Part shown: positions 43,808 to 52,968 of the stretch, one piece after another
Position numbering within the stretch: position 1 is the stretch's first letter
Layout of the letters: each line of letters begins with the position of its first letter
NCBI GenBank assembly: GCA_963925545.1
Contig: CAWUSA010000014.1
Location: forward strand, 1-64,000
Direction of reading: 5' to 3'
DNA from: TMED14 sp963925545
GTDB taxonomy: Bacteria > Bacteroidota > Bacteroidia > Flavobacteriales > Schleiferiaceae
DNA length: 64,000 nt
The notes under the pieces: generated by a model
Database searches by the model: none
What the model was told of the DNA's origin: nothing
Seen by the model: the letters and a program-made list of their open reading frames with translations, nothing else
Translations under genes and position numbers: made by a program

Positions 43808-44365
43808 ATGTCAAGAATAGGAAAATCTCCCATCACTGTGCCTCCCGGCGTAGAAGTAAACATCGCCAATGGCATGGTTACAATTAGTGGAAAATTGGGC
43901 ACTTTGACCCAAGCCATTGTAGGCGGTATCACCGTTTCACAAGAAGAGAATGTCATTTCGGTCAACCGGCCATCTGACAGTCGCACGGACCGTGCCATGC
44001 ACGGTATGACGCGCGCTTTGTTAGCCAACATGGTTATCGGGGTTACTGAAGGTTACACCAAAACATTGGAATTGATTGGTGTGGGTTTCCGCGCAAGCAA
44101 TCAAGGCCAAGTGCTGGACCTTTCATTGGGATACTCTCACAACATCATGGTACGTGTGCCAGAAGATTGTAAGGTTATCACAGAAATGGTTAAGGGTAAG
44201 GCCCCCAAAATCATTTTAACATCTCATGACAAGCATTTGGTTGGCATGGTTGCATCAAAGATTCGCAGTTTCCGTAAGCCTGAACCATACAAAGGAAAAG
44301 GTGTTCGCTACATGGGCGAGATTGTTCGCAAGAAAGCTGGTAAATCTGCAAGTGGTAAAGCATAA
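43808..44365 (+). CDS. rplF: 50S ribosomal protein L6
   Basis: L6 lies near the factor-binding site of the 50S subunit. The 185-residue protein has two homologous domains, MSRIGKSPITVPPGV at the start and PEPYKGKGVRYMGE near the end. Normal length. Confidence 0.98.
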   Translation: MSRIGKSPITVPPGVEVNIANGMVTISGKLGTLTQAIVGGITVSQEENVISVNRPSDSRTDRAMHGMTRALLANMVIGVTEGYTKTLELIGVGFRASNQGQVLDLSLGYSHNIMVRVPEDCKVITEMVKGKAPKIILTSHDKHLVGMVASKIRSFRKPEPYKGKGVRYMGEIVRKKAGKSASGKA

Positions 44366-44377
44366 TTCATAGAAAGC

Positions 44378-44722
44378 ATGAAAAAAGCAATAACAAAACG
44401 TCAACGTATACACCTGCGTGTTCGCAAGGTGGTCAATGGCACAGCGGATCGCCCTCGTCTTGCGGTATTCCGTAGCAACAAGGAAATCTATGCACAAATC
44501 ATTGATGATGTCAATGGCAAAACACTGGCCACTGCTGCTTCATTGAAGTTGGGATTTGAAGGCAATAAGACGGATGTTGCAAAGCAAGTTGGCATGAAGC
44601 TGGCTGAAGTTGCAAAAGGAAAAGGCATTGAAACAGTATCATTTGATCGCGGTGGTTTTCTCTACCATGGTCGCGTCAAAGCACTAGCTGAAGGCGCTCG
44701 TGAAGGCGGTTTGAAATTTTAA
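44378..44722 (+). CDS. rplR: 50S ribosomal protein L18
   Basis: L18 binds 5S rRNA with L5. It is 114 residues with RPRLAVFRSNKEIYAQIIDD and the C-terminal FDRGGFLYHGRVKALAEGAR. Normal length. Confidence 0.97.
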   Translation: MKKAITKRQRIHLRVRKVVNGTADRPRLAVFRSNKEIYAQIIDDVNGKTLATAASLKLGFEGNKTDVAKQVGMKLAEVAKGKGIETVSFDRGGFLYHGRVKALAEGAREGGLKF

Positions 44723-44729
44723 TTGAGTT

Positions 44730-45248
44730 ATGAAAGGTATTACTACACGTAAAATTAAGCCAAGTGGCTTGGAGTTGGTCGACAAATTGGTGGGTATTCA
44801 ACGCGTCACAAAAGCAACCAAAGGTGGTCGTTCATTCGGTTTCACAGCTATTGTAGTTGTTGGAGACGAGAATGGCATTGGTGGCTATGGATTAGGGAAA
44901 AGCAAGGAAGTTTCTGAGGCTATAACCAAAGGCATTGATGATGCAAAGAAGAACTTGTTCCGCTTTCCTATCATCAAAAGCACCGTGCCACATGAGCAAG
45001 ACGGTAAATTTGGTGGAGCTCGTGTATTCTTGCGCCCTGCATCTTCCGGTACCGGAGTGATTGCTGGTGGTGCTATGCGCGCAGTACTTGAGTGTGTTGG
45101 TGTGCATGATGTTTTGGCGAAATCCAAGGGTTCATCCAATCCACACAACCTAGTTAAAGCAACATTCGATGCCTTGCACAAGATGCGCGATGCGCACCAA
45201 GTTGCTCGCTCACGCGGCATCTCTATCAGTAAAGTATTCAACGGTTAA
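44730..45248 (+). CDS. rpsE: 30S ribosomal protein S5
   Basis: S5 lines the mRNA entry channel and affects decoding accuracy. The 172-residue protein has the double-stranded RNA-binding N-terminal fold (VVVGDENGIGGYGLGKSKEV) and the C-terminal domain with GVHDVLAKSKGSSNPHNLVKA. Normal. Confidence 0.98.
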   Translation: MKGITTRKIKPSGLELVDKLVGIQRVTKATKGGRSFGFTAIVVVGDENGIGGYGLGKSKEVSEAITKGIDDAKKNLFRFPIIKSTVPHEQDGKFGGARVFLRPASSGTGVIAGGAMRAVLECVGVHDVLAKSKGSSNPHNLVKATFDALHKMRDAHQVARSRGISISKVFNG

Positions 45249-45257
45249 TCCAAGGAC

Positions 45258-45440
45258 ATGACACGTTATCGCATCAAACAAACACGCAGCATTATTGGCC
45301 GACCAGAAAGCCAACGCGCTACATTAAGGGCCCTAGGCCTTCGTGGAATCAATCAAGAGGTCGAGCATGATGGCTCTCCTCAGATCGTTGGTATGATCCG
45401 CAAGATCAGCCACCTCGTTATTGTTGAAGAAATCAAATAA
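45258..45440 (+). CDS. rpmD: 50S ribosomal protein L30
   Basis: A 60-residue L30 with the typical IKQTRSIIGRPESQRATLRALGL and a C-terminal IRKISHLVIVEE. Its short length is normal for the family. Confidence 0.96.
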   Translation: MTRYRIKQTRSIIGRPESQRATLRALGLRGINQEVEHDGSPQIVGMIRKISHLVIVEEIK

Positions 45441-45448
45441 ATCAGAAG

Positions 45449-45895
45449 ATGTCTTTGAATCAACTTAAACCCGCGAAGGGTTCCGTTCAAACCTCCAAAC
45501 GACTCGGTCGTGGTGAAGGTTCTGGTTCTGGTGGTACGGCTAGCCGTGGCCACAAAGGAGCCAAGTCACGTTCAGGTTACTCACGAAAAGTGGGCTTTGA
45601 AGGTGGTCAAATGCCATTGCAACGTCGTGTGCCAAAGTTTGGCTTCACTAACCCCAACCGTGTAGAGTACCAAGGTATCAACTTGGACGTGCTACAAATG
45701 TTGGCTGATGAGAAGCAAGCGACAGCAATCACCCAAGAGGTGTTGATGAGCAATGGTCTATGCCAGAAGAAGGACTTGATCAAGATTCTTGGTCGTGGAG
45801 AGCTGAAGGCAAAATTGACTGTGACTGCGCATAAATTCAGTGCAACGGCAAAGGCAGCCATCGAGGCAGCCGGTGGAACAGCTGAAACTATTTAA
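45449..45895 (+). CDS. rplO: 50S ribosomal protein L15
   Basis: L15 is a late-assembling 50S protein. The 148-residue product has an extended Gly/Arg-rich N-terminus (GRGEGSGSGGTASRGHKGAK) and the C-terminal SATAKAAIEAAGGTAE. It ends three bases before secY. Confidence 0.97.
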   Translation: MSLNQLKPAKGSVQTSKRLGRGEGSGSGGTASRGHKGAKSRSGYSRKVGFEGGQMPLQRRVPKFGFTNPNRVEYQGINLDVLQMLADEKQATAITQEVLMSNGLCQKKDLIKILGRGELKAKLTVTAHKFSATAKAAIEAAGGTAETI

Positions 45896-45898
45896 GCC

Positions 45899-47221
45899 AT
45901 GAATCGCTTCTTCCAAACGATCAAAAACATCTGGGGTATCCAGGAACTCCGCGACAAGATCATCTTGACGGCAGGACTTCTATTGGTTTACCGCATCGGC
46001 GCAAACGTCGTGCTTCCAGGTATTGATCCCACCAGTTTGGCTCAGTTGCAAAACCAGTCCAGTGAAGGTTTGCTTGGTTTGATCAACGCCTTTTCAGGTG
46101 GTGCATTCTCCAACGCCTCCATTTTAGCCTTGGGTATCATGCCTTACATCTCTGCATCCATTGTGATTCAATTGGCTGGATTGGCTGTGCCAAGCATCCA
46201 GAAAATGCAAAAGGAGGGCGAAAGCGGACGCCGAAAGCTCAATCAAATCACGCGTTACCTAACGATTCTAATTGTTGGAGCACAAGCGCCTGGCTACATC
46301 ACCAATTTGATGTATCAAGGTGTTGAAATCACCATTCCGATGGGCACCTTCTGGTTCCTGGCTTGGGTTGTGATCATTGCAGGCACTGTGTTTGCCATGT
46401 GGTTGGGTGAGAAAATCACTGACAAGGGCATTGGAAACGGTATTTCTTTGCTGATCATGATTGGTATCATCGCTACGTTGCCACAGGCCTTCTTCCAAGA
46501 ATTAGCTACACAGCTTGGTGTGACAGGTGGTGGTTGGATCGTCTTCCTTTTGGAAATGGTCAGTCTCTATTTGGTCTTCCTTTTTGCCATAGCATTGACG
46601 CAAGCTGTTAGACAGATTCCTTTGGAATACGCTAAACGTGTTGCAGGTGGAGCAACCAAGAGCCTTGGACGCTCTTACTTGCCATTGAAGGTGAACGCAT
46701 CCGGCGTGATGCCCATCATCTTTGCTCAAGCCTTGATGTTTATTCCAATGACCGTGGTTCAGTACACAGGTATTGAAGCCAGTTGGATGATTGACATATT
46801 TGGAAATATTCAAGGTTTCTGGTACAATTTTGTCTTTGCCATCATGATTTTGATCTTCACGTATTTCTATACGGCTGTACAGATCAACACAGATCAAATG
46901 GCTGATGATTTGAAGCGTAACGGTGGATTCATCCCCGGTATCAAGCCAGGCCATTCTACCAGCATGTTCATTGATGACACCTTGGCAAAAATTACCTTGC
47001 CGGGAGCCATCCTTCTTGCCTTCATCGCAATCCTTCCTGGGATTGTAATGAACCTTGGCTTGAATATGCAATGGGCTCAGTTCTACGGAGGTACATCCCT
47101 TCTGATTATTGTGGGCGTTGTCCTTGACACACTCATGCAGGTTGAAAGCTATTTGTTGAATCGCCACTACGACGGATTGATGGACGGAAGTCGTCTCCGA
47201 GGTCGAAGTAATATGATGTAG
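45899..47221 (+). CDS. secY: Protein translocase channel subunit SecY
   Basis: SecY is the inner-membrane channel through which signal-peptide proteins pass. The 440-residue protein has ten membrane helices, the plug region after helix 1 (LLGLINAFSGGAFSN), and the conserved cytosolic loop PLEYAKRV. In many bacteria adk and map follow. Here infA follows after two bases, adk is absent and map lies at 59464-60261. Confidence 0.98.
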   Translation: MNRFFQTIKNIWGIQELRDKIILTAGLLLVYRIGANVVLPGIDPTSLAQLQNQSSEGLLGLINAFSGGAFSNASILALGIMPYISASIVIQLAGLAVPSIQKMQKEGESGRRKLNQITRYLTILIVGAQAPGYITNLMYQGVEITIPMGTFWFLAWVVIIAGTVFAMWLGEKITDKGIGNGISLLIMIGIIATLPQAFFQELATQLGVTGGGWIVFLLEMVSLYLVFLFAIALTQAVRQIPLEYAKRVAGGATKSLGRSYLPLKVNASGVMPIIFAQALMFIPMTVVQYTGIEASWMIDIFGNIQGFWYNFVFAIMILIFTYFYTAVQINTDQMADDLKRNGGFIPGIKPGHSTSMFIDDTLAKITLPGAILLAFIAILPGIVMNLGLNMQWAQFYGGTSLLIIVGVVLDTLMQVESYLLNRHYDGLMDGSRLRGRSNMM

Positions 47222-47223
47222 CT

Positions 47224-47439
47224 GTGAGCAAGCAAGACGCCATATCACAAGATGGAACCATCACAAGTAACCTGTCTAACGCCATGTTCACTGTGGAGTT
47301 GGAGAATGGTCACGTTGTCACAGCGCATATCTCAGGTAAAATGAGAATGCACTACATCAAATTGTTGCCAGGTGACCGGGTCAAATTGGAGATGTCTCCT
47401 TATGATCTCACGAAAGCACGCATTGTATACCGCTACTAA
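47224..47439 (+). CDS. infA: Translation initiation factor IF-1
   Basis: IF-1 occupies the A site of the 30S subunit during initiation. The 71-residue OB-fold protein contains FTVELENGHVVTAHISGKMR and LPGDRVKLEMSPYDLTKARI. Translation starts at GTG two bases after the secY stop. No ATG is available before the conserved core, so this start is well supported. Confidence 0.96.
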   Translation: MSKQDAISQDGTITSNLSNAMFTVELENGHVVTAHISGKMRMHYIKLLPGDRVKLEMSPYDLTKARIVYRY

Positions 47440-47462
47440 TCCATTGAATTGAAGTATCCATC

Positions 47463-47579
47463 ATGAAAGTAAGAGCATCACTAAAAAAGCGCAGTGCGGA
47501 TTGCCAAATTGTCCGTAGAAAAGGGCGGCTTTACATCATTAACAAAAAGAACCCCAAGCTCAAGCAGCGCCAGGGATAA
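47463..47579 (+). CDS. rpmJ: 50S ribosomal protein L36, zinc-free form
   Basis: This 38-residue gene is easily missed. It encodes MKVRASLKKRSADCQIVRRK and ends NPKLKQRQG, the standard L36 termini. Of the Cys-Cys-Cys-His zinc set only Cys14 remains, so this is the C-minus form that does not bind zinc. It lies 23 bases after infA and 17 before rpsM, its classic position. Confidence 0.95.
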   Translation: MKVRASLKKRSADCQIVRRKGRLYIINKKNPKLKQRQG

Positions 47580-47596
47580 TTGATCATTGAATAGAC

Positions 47597-47974
47597 ATGG
47601 CACGTATAGCAGGCATTGACCTACCAAAAAACAAGCGCGGAGAAATCGGCTTGACGTATATCTACGGTATTGGCCGTTCCAAATCTCGTGAGATTCTGGA
47701 ATTAGCTAAGATTGATGTAAACATCAAAGTCCAAGATTGGACTGATGAGCAAGTTCAATCGATCCGTAACTTTATTTCTGAAGACATGACTGTCGAAGGT
47801 GAATTGCGTTCAGAAACTCAAATGAACATCAAGCGATTGATGGATATTGGTTGCCAACGTGGCATCCGTCACCGTAATAGTTTGCCACTTCGTGGTCAGC
47901 GTACCAAGAACAATTCTCGCACGAGAAAGGGTAAGCGTAAAACGGTTGCGAACAAGAAAAAGGTCACCAAATAA
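47597..47974 (+). CDS. rpsM: 30S ribosomal protein S13
   Basis: S13 is in the 30S head and contacts P-site tRNA and L5. The 125-residue protein has MARIAGIDLPKNKRGEIGLT, the helix-hairpin motif YGIGRSKS and a basic C-terminal tail. Start of the alpha section. Confidence 0.98.
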   Translation: MARIAGIDLPKNKRGEIGLTYIYGIGRSKSREILELAKIDVNIKVQDWTDEQVQSIRNFISEDMTVEGELRSETQMNIKRLMDIGCQRGIRHRNSLPLRGQRTKNNSRTRKGKRKTVANKKKVTK

Positions 47975-47987
47975 AAACTGATTGACG

Positions 47988-48368
47988 ATGGCAAAATCGA
48001 CCAAAAAACGCCGTGTGAAAGTTGAAGCTGTGGGTGAAGCACACATTAGCTCAACATTTAACAACATCATAATTGCCCTGACCAACACACAAGGTCAAGT
48101 GATCTCATGGTCATCTGCAGGCAAAATGGGATTTCGCGGTTCCAAGAAAAACACCCCTTACGCTGCACAAGTTGCTGCTGAAGATGCTGCTGAAGTAGCA
48201 AAGGAAGCTGGACTACGCAAAGTAAAGGTTTACGTGAAAGGTCCAGGTAATGGTCGCGAAAGCGCCATCCGAAGCCTACACAATACGGGCATCGAAGTCA
48301 CTGAAATCATTGACATCACGCCAATTCCCCACAACGGATGTCGTCCATCCAAGCGCCGTCGCGTTTAA
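47988..48368 (+). CDS. rpsK: 30S ribosomal protein S11
   Basis: S11 forms part of the mRNA exit platform. It is 126 residues with HISSTFNNIIIALTNTQG and the C-terminal ITPIPHNGCRPSKRRRV. I chose the ATG at 47988 (MAKSTKKR); an in-frame TTG six bases earlier is unlikely. Confidence 0.97.
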   Translation: MAKSTKKRRVKVEAVGEAHISSTFNNIIIALTNTQGQVISWSSAGKMGFRGSKKNTPYAAQVAAEDAAEVAKEAGLRKVKVYVKGPGNGRESAIRSLHNTGIEVTEIIDITPIPHNGCRPSKRRRV

Positions 48369-48389
48369 CCGATTAATTGAATAACTGAT

Positions 48390-48995
48390 ATGGCACGTTA
48401 CCGTGGTCCCCTAACTAAGATTGCTCGCCGATATGGAGAGCCAATTTTTGGCGCAGATAAGTCACTTGACAAGCGCAATTACCCTCCTGGTCAGCATGGC
48501 TTCCGTCGCAAGCGCGGCAAGAAGTCAGAATACTCTATGCAGCTTGCTGAAAAGCAAAAAGCAAAGTACACATACGGCATCCTTGAGAAGCAGTTCCGCA
48601 TCTTGTTTGACAAGGCGCAGCGTTCAAAAGGTGTTACTGGTGAAGTTTTGCTTCAACTGTGTGAAAGCCGTTTGGATAATGTGGTTTACAAGCTGTCGAT
48701 TTCGCCCACACGTCGTGGTGCTAGACAGTTGGTATCTCACCGTCACATCACGATCAATGGTGAGGTATTGAATATCCCATCATACCAAGTAAAGTCTGGT
48801 GATGTCATTGCTGTACGTGAGCGTTCTAAGTCCATGTCTGCAATTACTGAATCCTTGACTAATCTCGAGTCACCTCAACCTTGGTTGGAGTGGAATTCAG
48901 CTACTATGGCAGGAACAATGCTCTCCGTTCCTCAGCGTGACATGATCACCGAAAACATCAAGGAGCAGCTAATCGTCGAACTTTATTCCAAGTAA
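48390..48995 (+). CDS. rpsD: 30S ribosomal protein S4
   Basis: S4 starts 30S assembly and helps unwind incoming mRNA. The 201-residue protein has an N-terminal domain (MARYRGPLTKIARRYGEPI) and the S4 RNA-binding motif (ESRLDNVVYKLSISPTRRGA). It lacks the N-terminal zinc cysteines found in some bacteria, as expected for this phylum. Confidence 0.98.
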   Translation: MARYRGPLTKIARRYGEPIFGADKSLDKRNYPPGQHGFRRKRGKKSEYSMQLAEKQKAKYTYGILEKQFRILFDKAQRSKGVTGEVLLQLCESRLDNVVYKLSISPTRRGARQLVSHRHITINGEVLNIPSYQVKSGDVIAVRERSKSMSAITESLTNLESPQPWLEWNSATMAGTMLSVPQRDMITENIKEQLIVELYSK

Positions 48996-48997
48996 AT

Positions 48998-49990
48998 ATG
49001 GCAATTCTTCAATTTCAAAAACCTGACAAAGTCATTCTGAACAACACAACGGACACAGAAGGCCAATTTGAATTCCGACCACTCGAGCCGGGTTATGGTC
49101 TAACTGTAGGCAATGCGCTTCGCCGTGTTCTGTTGAACTCACTTGAAGGCCATGCTTTCACCTCACTTCGCATCAGCGGCGTTGAGCATGAGTTCTCTAC
49201 CATCACTGGTGTCGTGGAAGATGTCACAGAAATCATCCTTAACCTCAAGCAAGTTCGCTTGAAGCGCCAGATCGAGGAAAGTGACAATGAAACAGTCAAA
49301 GTATCCATCACAGGTCAAGAAACCTTGACTGCTGGTGATTTGGGTTCTTTCATGTCTGCATTCCAAGTGCTCAACCCTGAGTTCGTGATTTGCCAGATGG
49401 ACAAGTCTGTGACTTTGGAGATTGAATTGACCATTGAAAAGGGTCGTGGCTATGTGCCTTCAGAGGAAAACAAGAAAGTAGATGCTCCTTTAGGAACGAT
49501 TGCTATTGATTCCATCTACACCCCAATCAAGAATGTCAAGTACAACGTTGAGAACTTCCGCGTAGAGCAGAAAACTGACTTTGAAAAGTTGATTTTTGAC
49601 ATTGTGACTGATGGCAGCGTATCCCCAAAGGAAGCTTTGACGGATGCAGCAAGCATTTTGATTCAGCACTTTTACCTGTTCACTGATGAGCGAATGATTC
49701 CTGAGGATCAGCCAACAGCTGAAACTGAGAGCTATGACGAGGAAGTCTTGGAGATGCGCAAGCTCTTGAAGAAGTCCTTGGTCGAGCTGGAGTTGAGTGT
49801 TCGCGCACTGAACTGCCTCAAGGCTGCAGAAGTTGAAACCGTAGCTGACTTGGTTTCATACTCTAAGGCTGATTTGATGAAATTCCGCAACTTCGGCAAG
49901 AAGTCACTCACGGAGTTGGAGGATGTGGTAGCAAAACTTGGTCTAGCCTATGGCATGGACACAAGCAAGTATAAACTAGATAAGGACTAA
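48998..49990 (+). CDS. rpoA: RNA polymerase alpha subunit
   Basis: Alpha dimerises to start assembly of RNA polymerase. The 330-residue protein has the N-terminal dimerisation domain (YGLTVGNALRRVLLNSLEG). A flexible linker follows, then the C-terminal domain that contacts promoter UP elements and activators (LELSVRALNCLKAAEVETV and FRNFGKKSLTELEDV). Complete. Two bases separate it from rpsD. Confidence 0.98.
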   Translation: MAILQFQKPDKVILNNTTDTEGQFEFRPLEPGYGLTVGNALRRVLLNSLEGHAFTSLRISGVEHEFSTITGVVEDVTEIILNLKQVRLKRQIEESDNETVKVSITGQETLTAGDLGSFMSAFQVLNPEFVICQMDKSVTLEIELTIEKGRGYVPSEENKKVDAPLGTIAIDSIYTPIKNVKYNVENFRVEQKTDFEKLIFDIVTDGSVSPKEALTDAASILIQHFYLFTDERMIPEDQPTAETESYDEEVLEMRKLLKKSLVELELSVRALNCLKAAEVETVADLVSYSKADLMKFRNFGKKSLTELEDVVAKLGLAYGMDTSKYKLDKD

Positions 49991-49997
49991 TTGAATC

Positions 49998-50498
49998 ATG
50001 CGTCACGGAAAAAAATTCAACCACTTAGGCCGCACACCATCTCACCGAAAGGCGATGTTGAGCAATATGGCGGTATCTCTGATCATGCATAAACGGATCA
50101 ATACCACCTTGGCTAAAGCCAAAGAACTCCGCAAATATGTTGAGCCATTGGTGACTCGCTGCAAAGTTGACAGCACCCACAATCGCCGAACTGTCTTCTC
50201 CTATTTGAAGGATAAGTATGCAGTAACTGAACTCTTCCGCGAGGTGTCAGTTAAGATTGCTGATCGCCCTGGCGGCTACACACGCATCATTAAGACGGGT
50301 AATCGTCTTGGTGACAATGCGTCTATGGCTATGATCGAGCTCGTTGATTACAACGATTTGTATGGCAATGAGCCCACGAAAAGTAAATCCACCCGCCGCA
50401 GCAAGAAAGCTGTAGCTGTTGAAGCAGAGCCAACTGCTGAAGTAGCCACAGAGTCACCTGCTGATGCAAAGGAAAACACCGAGGAGAACGCTGAGTAA
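49998..50498 (+). CDS. rplQ: 50S ribosomal protein L17 with C-terminal extension
   Basis: L17 lies near the tunnel exit. The conserved core covers residues 1-about 115 (MRHGKKFNHLGRTPSHRKAM, RPGGYTRIIKTGNRLGDNA). The protein is 166 residues because of an additional Lys/Arg then Glu/Ala-rich tail, a feature of Bacteroidota L17. It is the last gene of the supercluster and is followed by a terminator. Confidence 0.97.
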   Translation: MRHGKKFNHLGRTPSHRKAMLSNMAVSLIMHKRINTTLAKAKELRKYVEPLVTRCKVDSTHNRRTVFSYLKDKYAVTELFREVSVKIADRPGGYTRIIKTGNRLGDNASMAMIELVDYNDLYGNEPTKSKSTRRSKKAVAVEAEPTAEVATESPADAKENTEENAE

Positions 50499-50524
50499 TC
50501 AACGTGAATCTCGTGCTAACTTGC

Positions 50525-50556
50525 AAAGGATGAGGGTCGCCCCTTGTCCTTTTTTT
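50525..50556 (+). terminator. Rho-independent terminator ending the ribosomal supercluster
   Basis: A 12-pair stem (AAAGGATGAGGG with CCCTTGTCCTTT, including two G-T pairs, loop TCGC) is followed by seven T residues. It lies between rplQ and carA. An imperfect -7 box TACGTTTA at 50569-50576 just before carA may start the next transcript. Confidence 0.85.
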
Positions 50557-50581
50557 ATGCCTGTGAAATACGTTTAATGCC

Positions 50582-51673
50582 ATGATGAAAAAACAAGCCA
50601 GAATACTTCTCCAAGACGGAACGCGATTTGCGGGCTATGCCACAGGCATGGACGGCACGGCATCCGGTGAGGTTTGCTTCAATACCGGCATGACAGGCTA
50701 CCAAGAAATCTTTACAGATCCCAGCTACAAAGGCCAGATCATGGTGACTGCATCGTCACACATTGGCAACTATGGGGTGACTCTCAATGAATCTGAACAT
50801 GACAAAGTTCAAATTGCTGGATTGATCTGCCGCAGTTTCAGTGACACGGCATCAAGGGCAAGAAGTGACCAGGATTTGACCAGCTTCCTTGCCGATAACC
50901 AGACTGTTGCAGTCTCTGATGTTGACACGCGAGCCTTGGTGAGACACCTTCGAGAGAAGGGGTCGATGAATGGCGTCATAAGCACAGAGTTGGACTGGGA
51001 AGCCATGGAAGTATCCCTGAAGGGGAGCCCTTCGATGGATGGCCTAGAGCTATGTTCTCTAGTGAGCACCCAAACGGTGTACACTTTGGGTGATGAAAAG
51101 GCGCCATACCATGTTGCAGCATTAGATCTTGGTGTTAAGCGAAACATCCTGAATTGCTTGGTCAACGAGGGTTGTCATGTCACTGTGTACCCTTATGATA
51201 CCGATTTCGCTACCCTGTCAGCCAGCCAACCAGATGGCTATTTCTTAAGCAATGGACCTGGCGATCCTTCAGCATCTCTTGCCTTGATTGAAACCACCAA
51301 GTCACTGATTGCTTCAGGCAAGCCGGTGTTTGGCATTTGCTTAGGTCATCAGATGATTGCATTGGCCAACGGCCTATCCACTTTCAAGATGCACCACGGT
51401 CACCGTGGGATCAATCACCCCGTTAAAAACCTTTTGACAGGCAAAGGGGAGATCACCTCGCAAAATCACGGCTTTGCTGTGAACATGGATGATGTCATGG
51501 CTCATGATGAGCTTGAGCTCACCCACAAACACCTGAATGATGGAACTGTGGCAGGTATTCGCATGACCAAGATCCCTGTGTTCAGTGTGCAATACCACCC
51601 AGAAGCTTCACCAGGACCACACGATTCGCACTACCTATTCAAGCAGTTCACCGACAACATGTCAAAAAATTAA
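50582..51673 (+). CDS. carA: Carbamoyl-phosphate synthase small subunit (glutaminase)
   Basis: CarA hydrolyses glutamine and passes ammonia to CarB for carbamoyl phosphate, used for pyrimidines and arginine. The 363-residue protein has the N-terminal CPSase domain (GEVCFNTGMTGYQEI) and a class I glutamine amidotransferase domain. The nucleophile is in FGICLGHQMI, and the His and Glu of the triad lie in QYHPEASPGP. Two adjacent ATG codons are possible starts. CarB is not in the window. rplQ-carA-eno-citrate synthase is a known Bacteroidota order. Confidence 0.96.
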   Translation: MMKKQARILLQDGTRFAGYATGMDGTASGEVCFNTGMTGYQEIFTDPSYKGQIMVTASSHIGNYGVTLNESEHDKVQIAGLICRSFSDTASRARSDQDLTSFLADNQTVAVSDVDTRALVRHLREKGSMNGVISTELDWEAMEVSLKGSPSMDGLELCSLVSTQTVYTLGDEKAPYHVAALDLGVKRNILNCLVNEGCHVTVYPYDTDFATLSASQPDGYFLSNGPGDPSASLALIETTKSLIASGKPVFGICLGHQMIALANGLSTFKMHHGHRGINHPVKNLLTGKGEITSQNHGFAVNMDDVMAHDELELTHKHLNDGTVAGIRMTKIPVFSVQYHPEASPGPHDSHYLFKQFTDNMSKN

Positions 51674-51678
51674 ATACC

Positions 51679-52959
51679 ATGCCAATCATTAATGGAATCC
51701 ACGCAAGACAAATCCTCGATTCACGAGGTAACCCAACTTTGGAGACTGAGGTTTACACGGAGGATGGTTCAATGGGCCGGGCAGCTGTGCCATCAGGGGC
51801 GTCAACAGGCGCGCATGAAGCGGTTGAATTAAGAGATGGTGACATGTCGTACTACCTGGGTAAGTCTGTTTTGCAGGCTGTGGAAAATGTCAATGACACA
51901 TTAGCAGAAGCTGTGATTGGGCTGGATGTGACAGATCAAGCTGAAATCGATCGGATCATGATTGAGGCAGATGGCACGGAGAACAAGGGCAACCTTGGTG
52001 CCAATGCTATCCTGTCAGTGAGCATGGCTGCTGCGCATGCAGCAGCACAGTCTACCAGATTGCCACTTTACCAATACATAGGCGGTGTCACTGCTGTGAC
52101 TATGCCAGTCCCCATGATGAATATCCTCAATGGCGGTTCCCATGCTGACAATTCCATTGACTTCCAAGAATTCATGGTCATGCCAACAGGCGCAGAATCC
52201 TTCAGCCATGCCTTGAGAATGGGGACGGAAGTGTTTCATCATTTGAAATCGGTCTTGTCGTCCAAGGGCTACAGCACCAATGTGGGTGATGAAGGAGGCT
52301 TTGCCCCCAATATCCAAAGCAATGAAGAGGCCATTGAGTTGGTATTGATGGCGATTGAAAAGGCTGGTTACCGACCTGGCGAGGACATGGGGATTGCCAT
52401 GGATGCTGCCATGACAGAACTCTATGATGCCAAGACGGGTCTCTACACCTTCTCTCATTCAGATCGGAGAACCCTTGATGCCGATGCCTTGATTGACTAC
52501 TGGGGTGATTGGGTCAACAAATACCCCATCATTTCTCTGGAGGATGGTTTGGATGAGGACGACTGGTCCGGATGGTCCAAGATGATGACTGCCATGGGGG
52601 ATAAGGTTCAATTGGTTGGTGATGATCTGTTTGTGACCAATGCAAAAAGAGTTGCGAGAGGGATCAAAGAGCAATGTGCCAATTCAGTCTTGGTGAAGAT
52701 CAATCAGATTGGCACCTTGTCTGAGACCATTGATACGGTTCGATTGGCACAGCGCAATGGCATGACCACAGTGATGAGTCATCGCTCGGGTGAAACGGAA
52801 GATTCAAGCATTGCAGATTTGGCAGTTGCTTTGAATACAGGCCAAATCAAAACGGGTTCTGCATCACGCTCTGATCGCATGGCCAAATACAATCAACTGC
52901 TGAGAATCGAAGAAATGTTGGGCGACTCAGCTGTGTACCCCGGCAAGAATTTGAAATAA
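51679..52959 (+). CDS. eno: Enolase
   Basis: Enolase converts 2-phosphoglycerate to PEP in glycolysis. The 426-residue protein has ARQILDSRGNPTLE, the substrate-loop GASTGAHEAVE, DEGGFAPN, the metal ligands in SLEDGLDEDDW and DDLFVTN, and SHRSGETEDSSIADLAV. Complete. Another glycolytic gene (gpmI), encoding the preceding step, lies at 60263-61780. Confidence 0.98.
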   Translation: MPIINGIHARQILDSRGNPTLETEVYTEDGSMGRAAVPSGASTGAHEAVELRDGDMSYYLGKSVLQAVENVNDTLAEAVIGLDVTDQAEIDRIMIEADGTENKGNLGANAILSVSMAAAHAAAQSTRLPLYQYIGGVTAVTMPVPMMNILNGGSHADNSIDFQEFMVMPTGAESFSHALRMGTEVFHHLKSVLSSKGYSTNVGDEGGFAPNIQSNEEAIELVLMAIEKAGYRPGEDMGIAMDAAMTELYDAKTGLYTFSHSDRRTLDADALIDYWGDWVNKYPIISLEDGLDEDDWSGWSKMMTAMGDKVQLVGDDLFVTNAKRVARGIKEQCANSVLVKINQIGTLSETIDTVRLAQRNGMTTVMSHRSGETEDSSIADLAVALNTGQIKTGSASRSDRMAKYNQLLRIEEMLGDSAVYPGKNLK

Positions 52960-52968
52960 CACCAAACC

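Noticed and set aside
46502..47248. A 248-residue minus-strand open frame opposite secY
   Set aside because: It lies wholly over secY, is rich in His, Asn and Gln without domain motifs, and is a by-product of secY codon use.
33821..50498. Possible missing tuf, adk and map genes as a sign of deletion
   Set aside because: Absence of tuf and adk from this cluster is seen in other Bacteroidota, and map is present elsewhere in the window. Junction spacing is tight and regular, so there is no scar.
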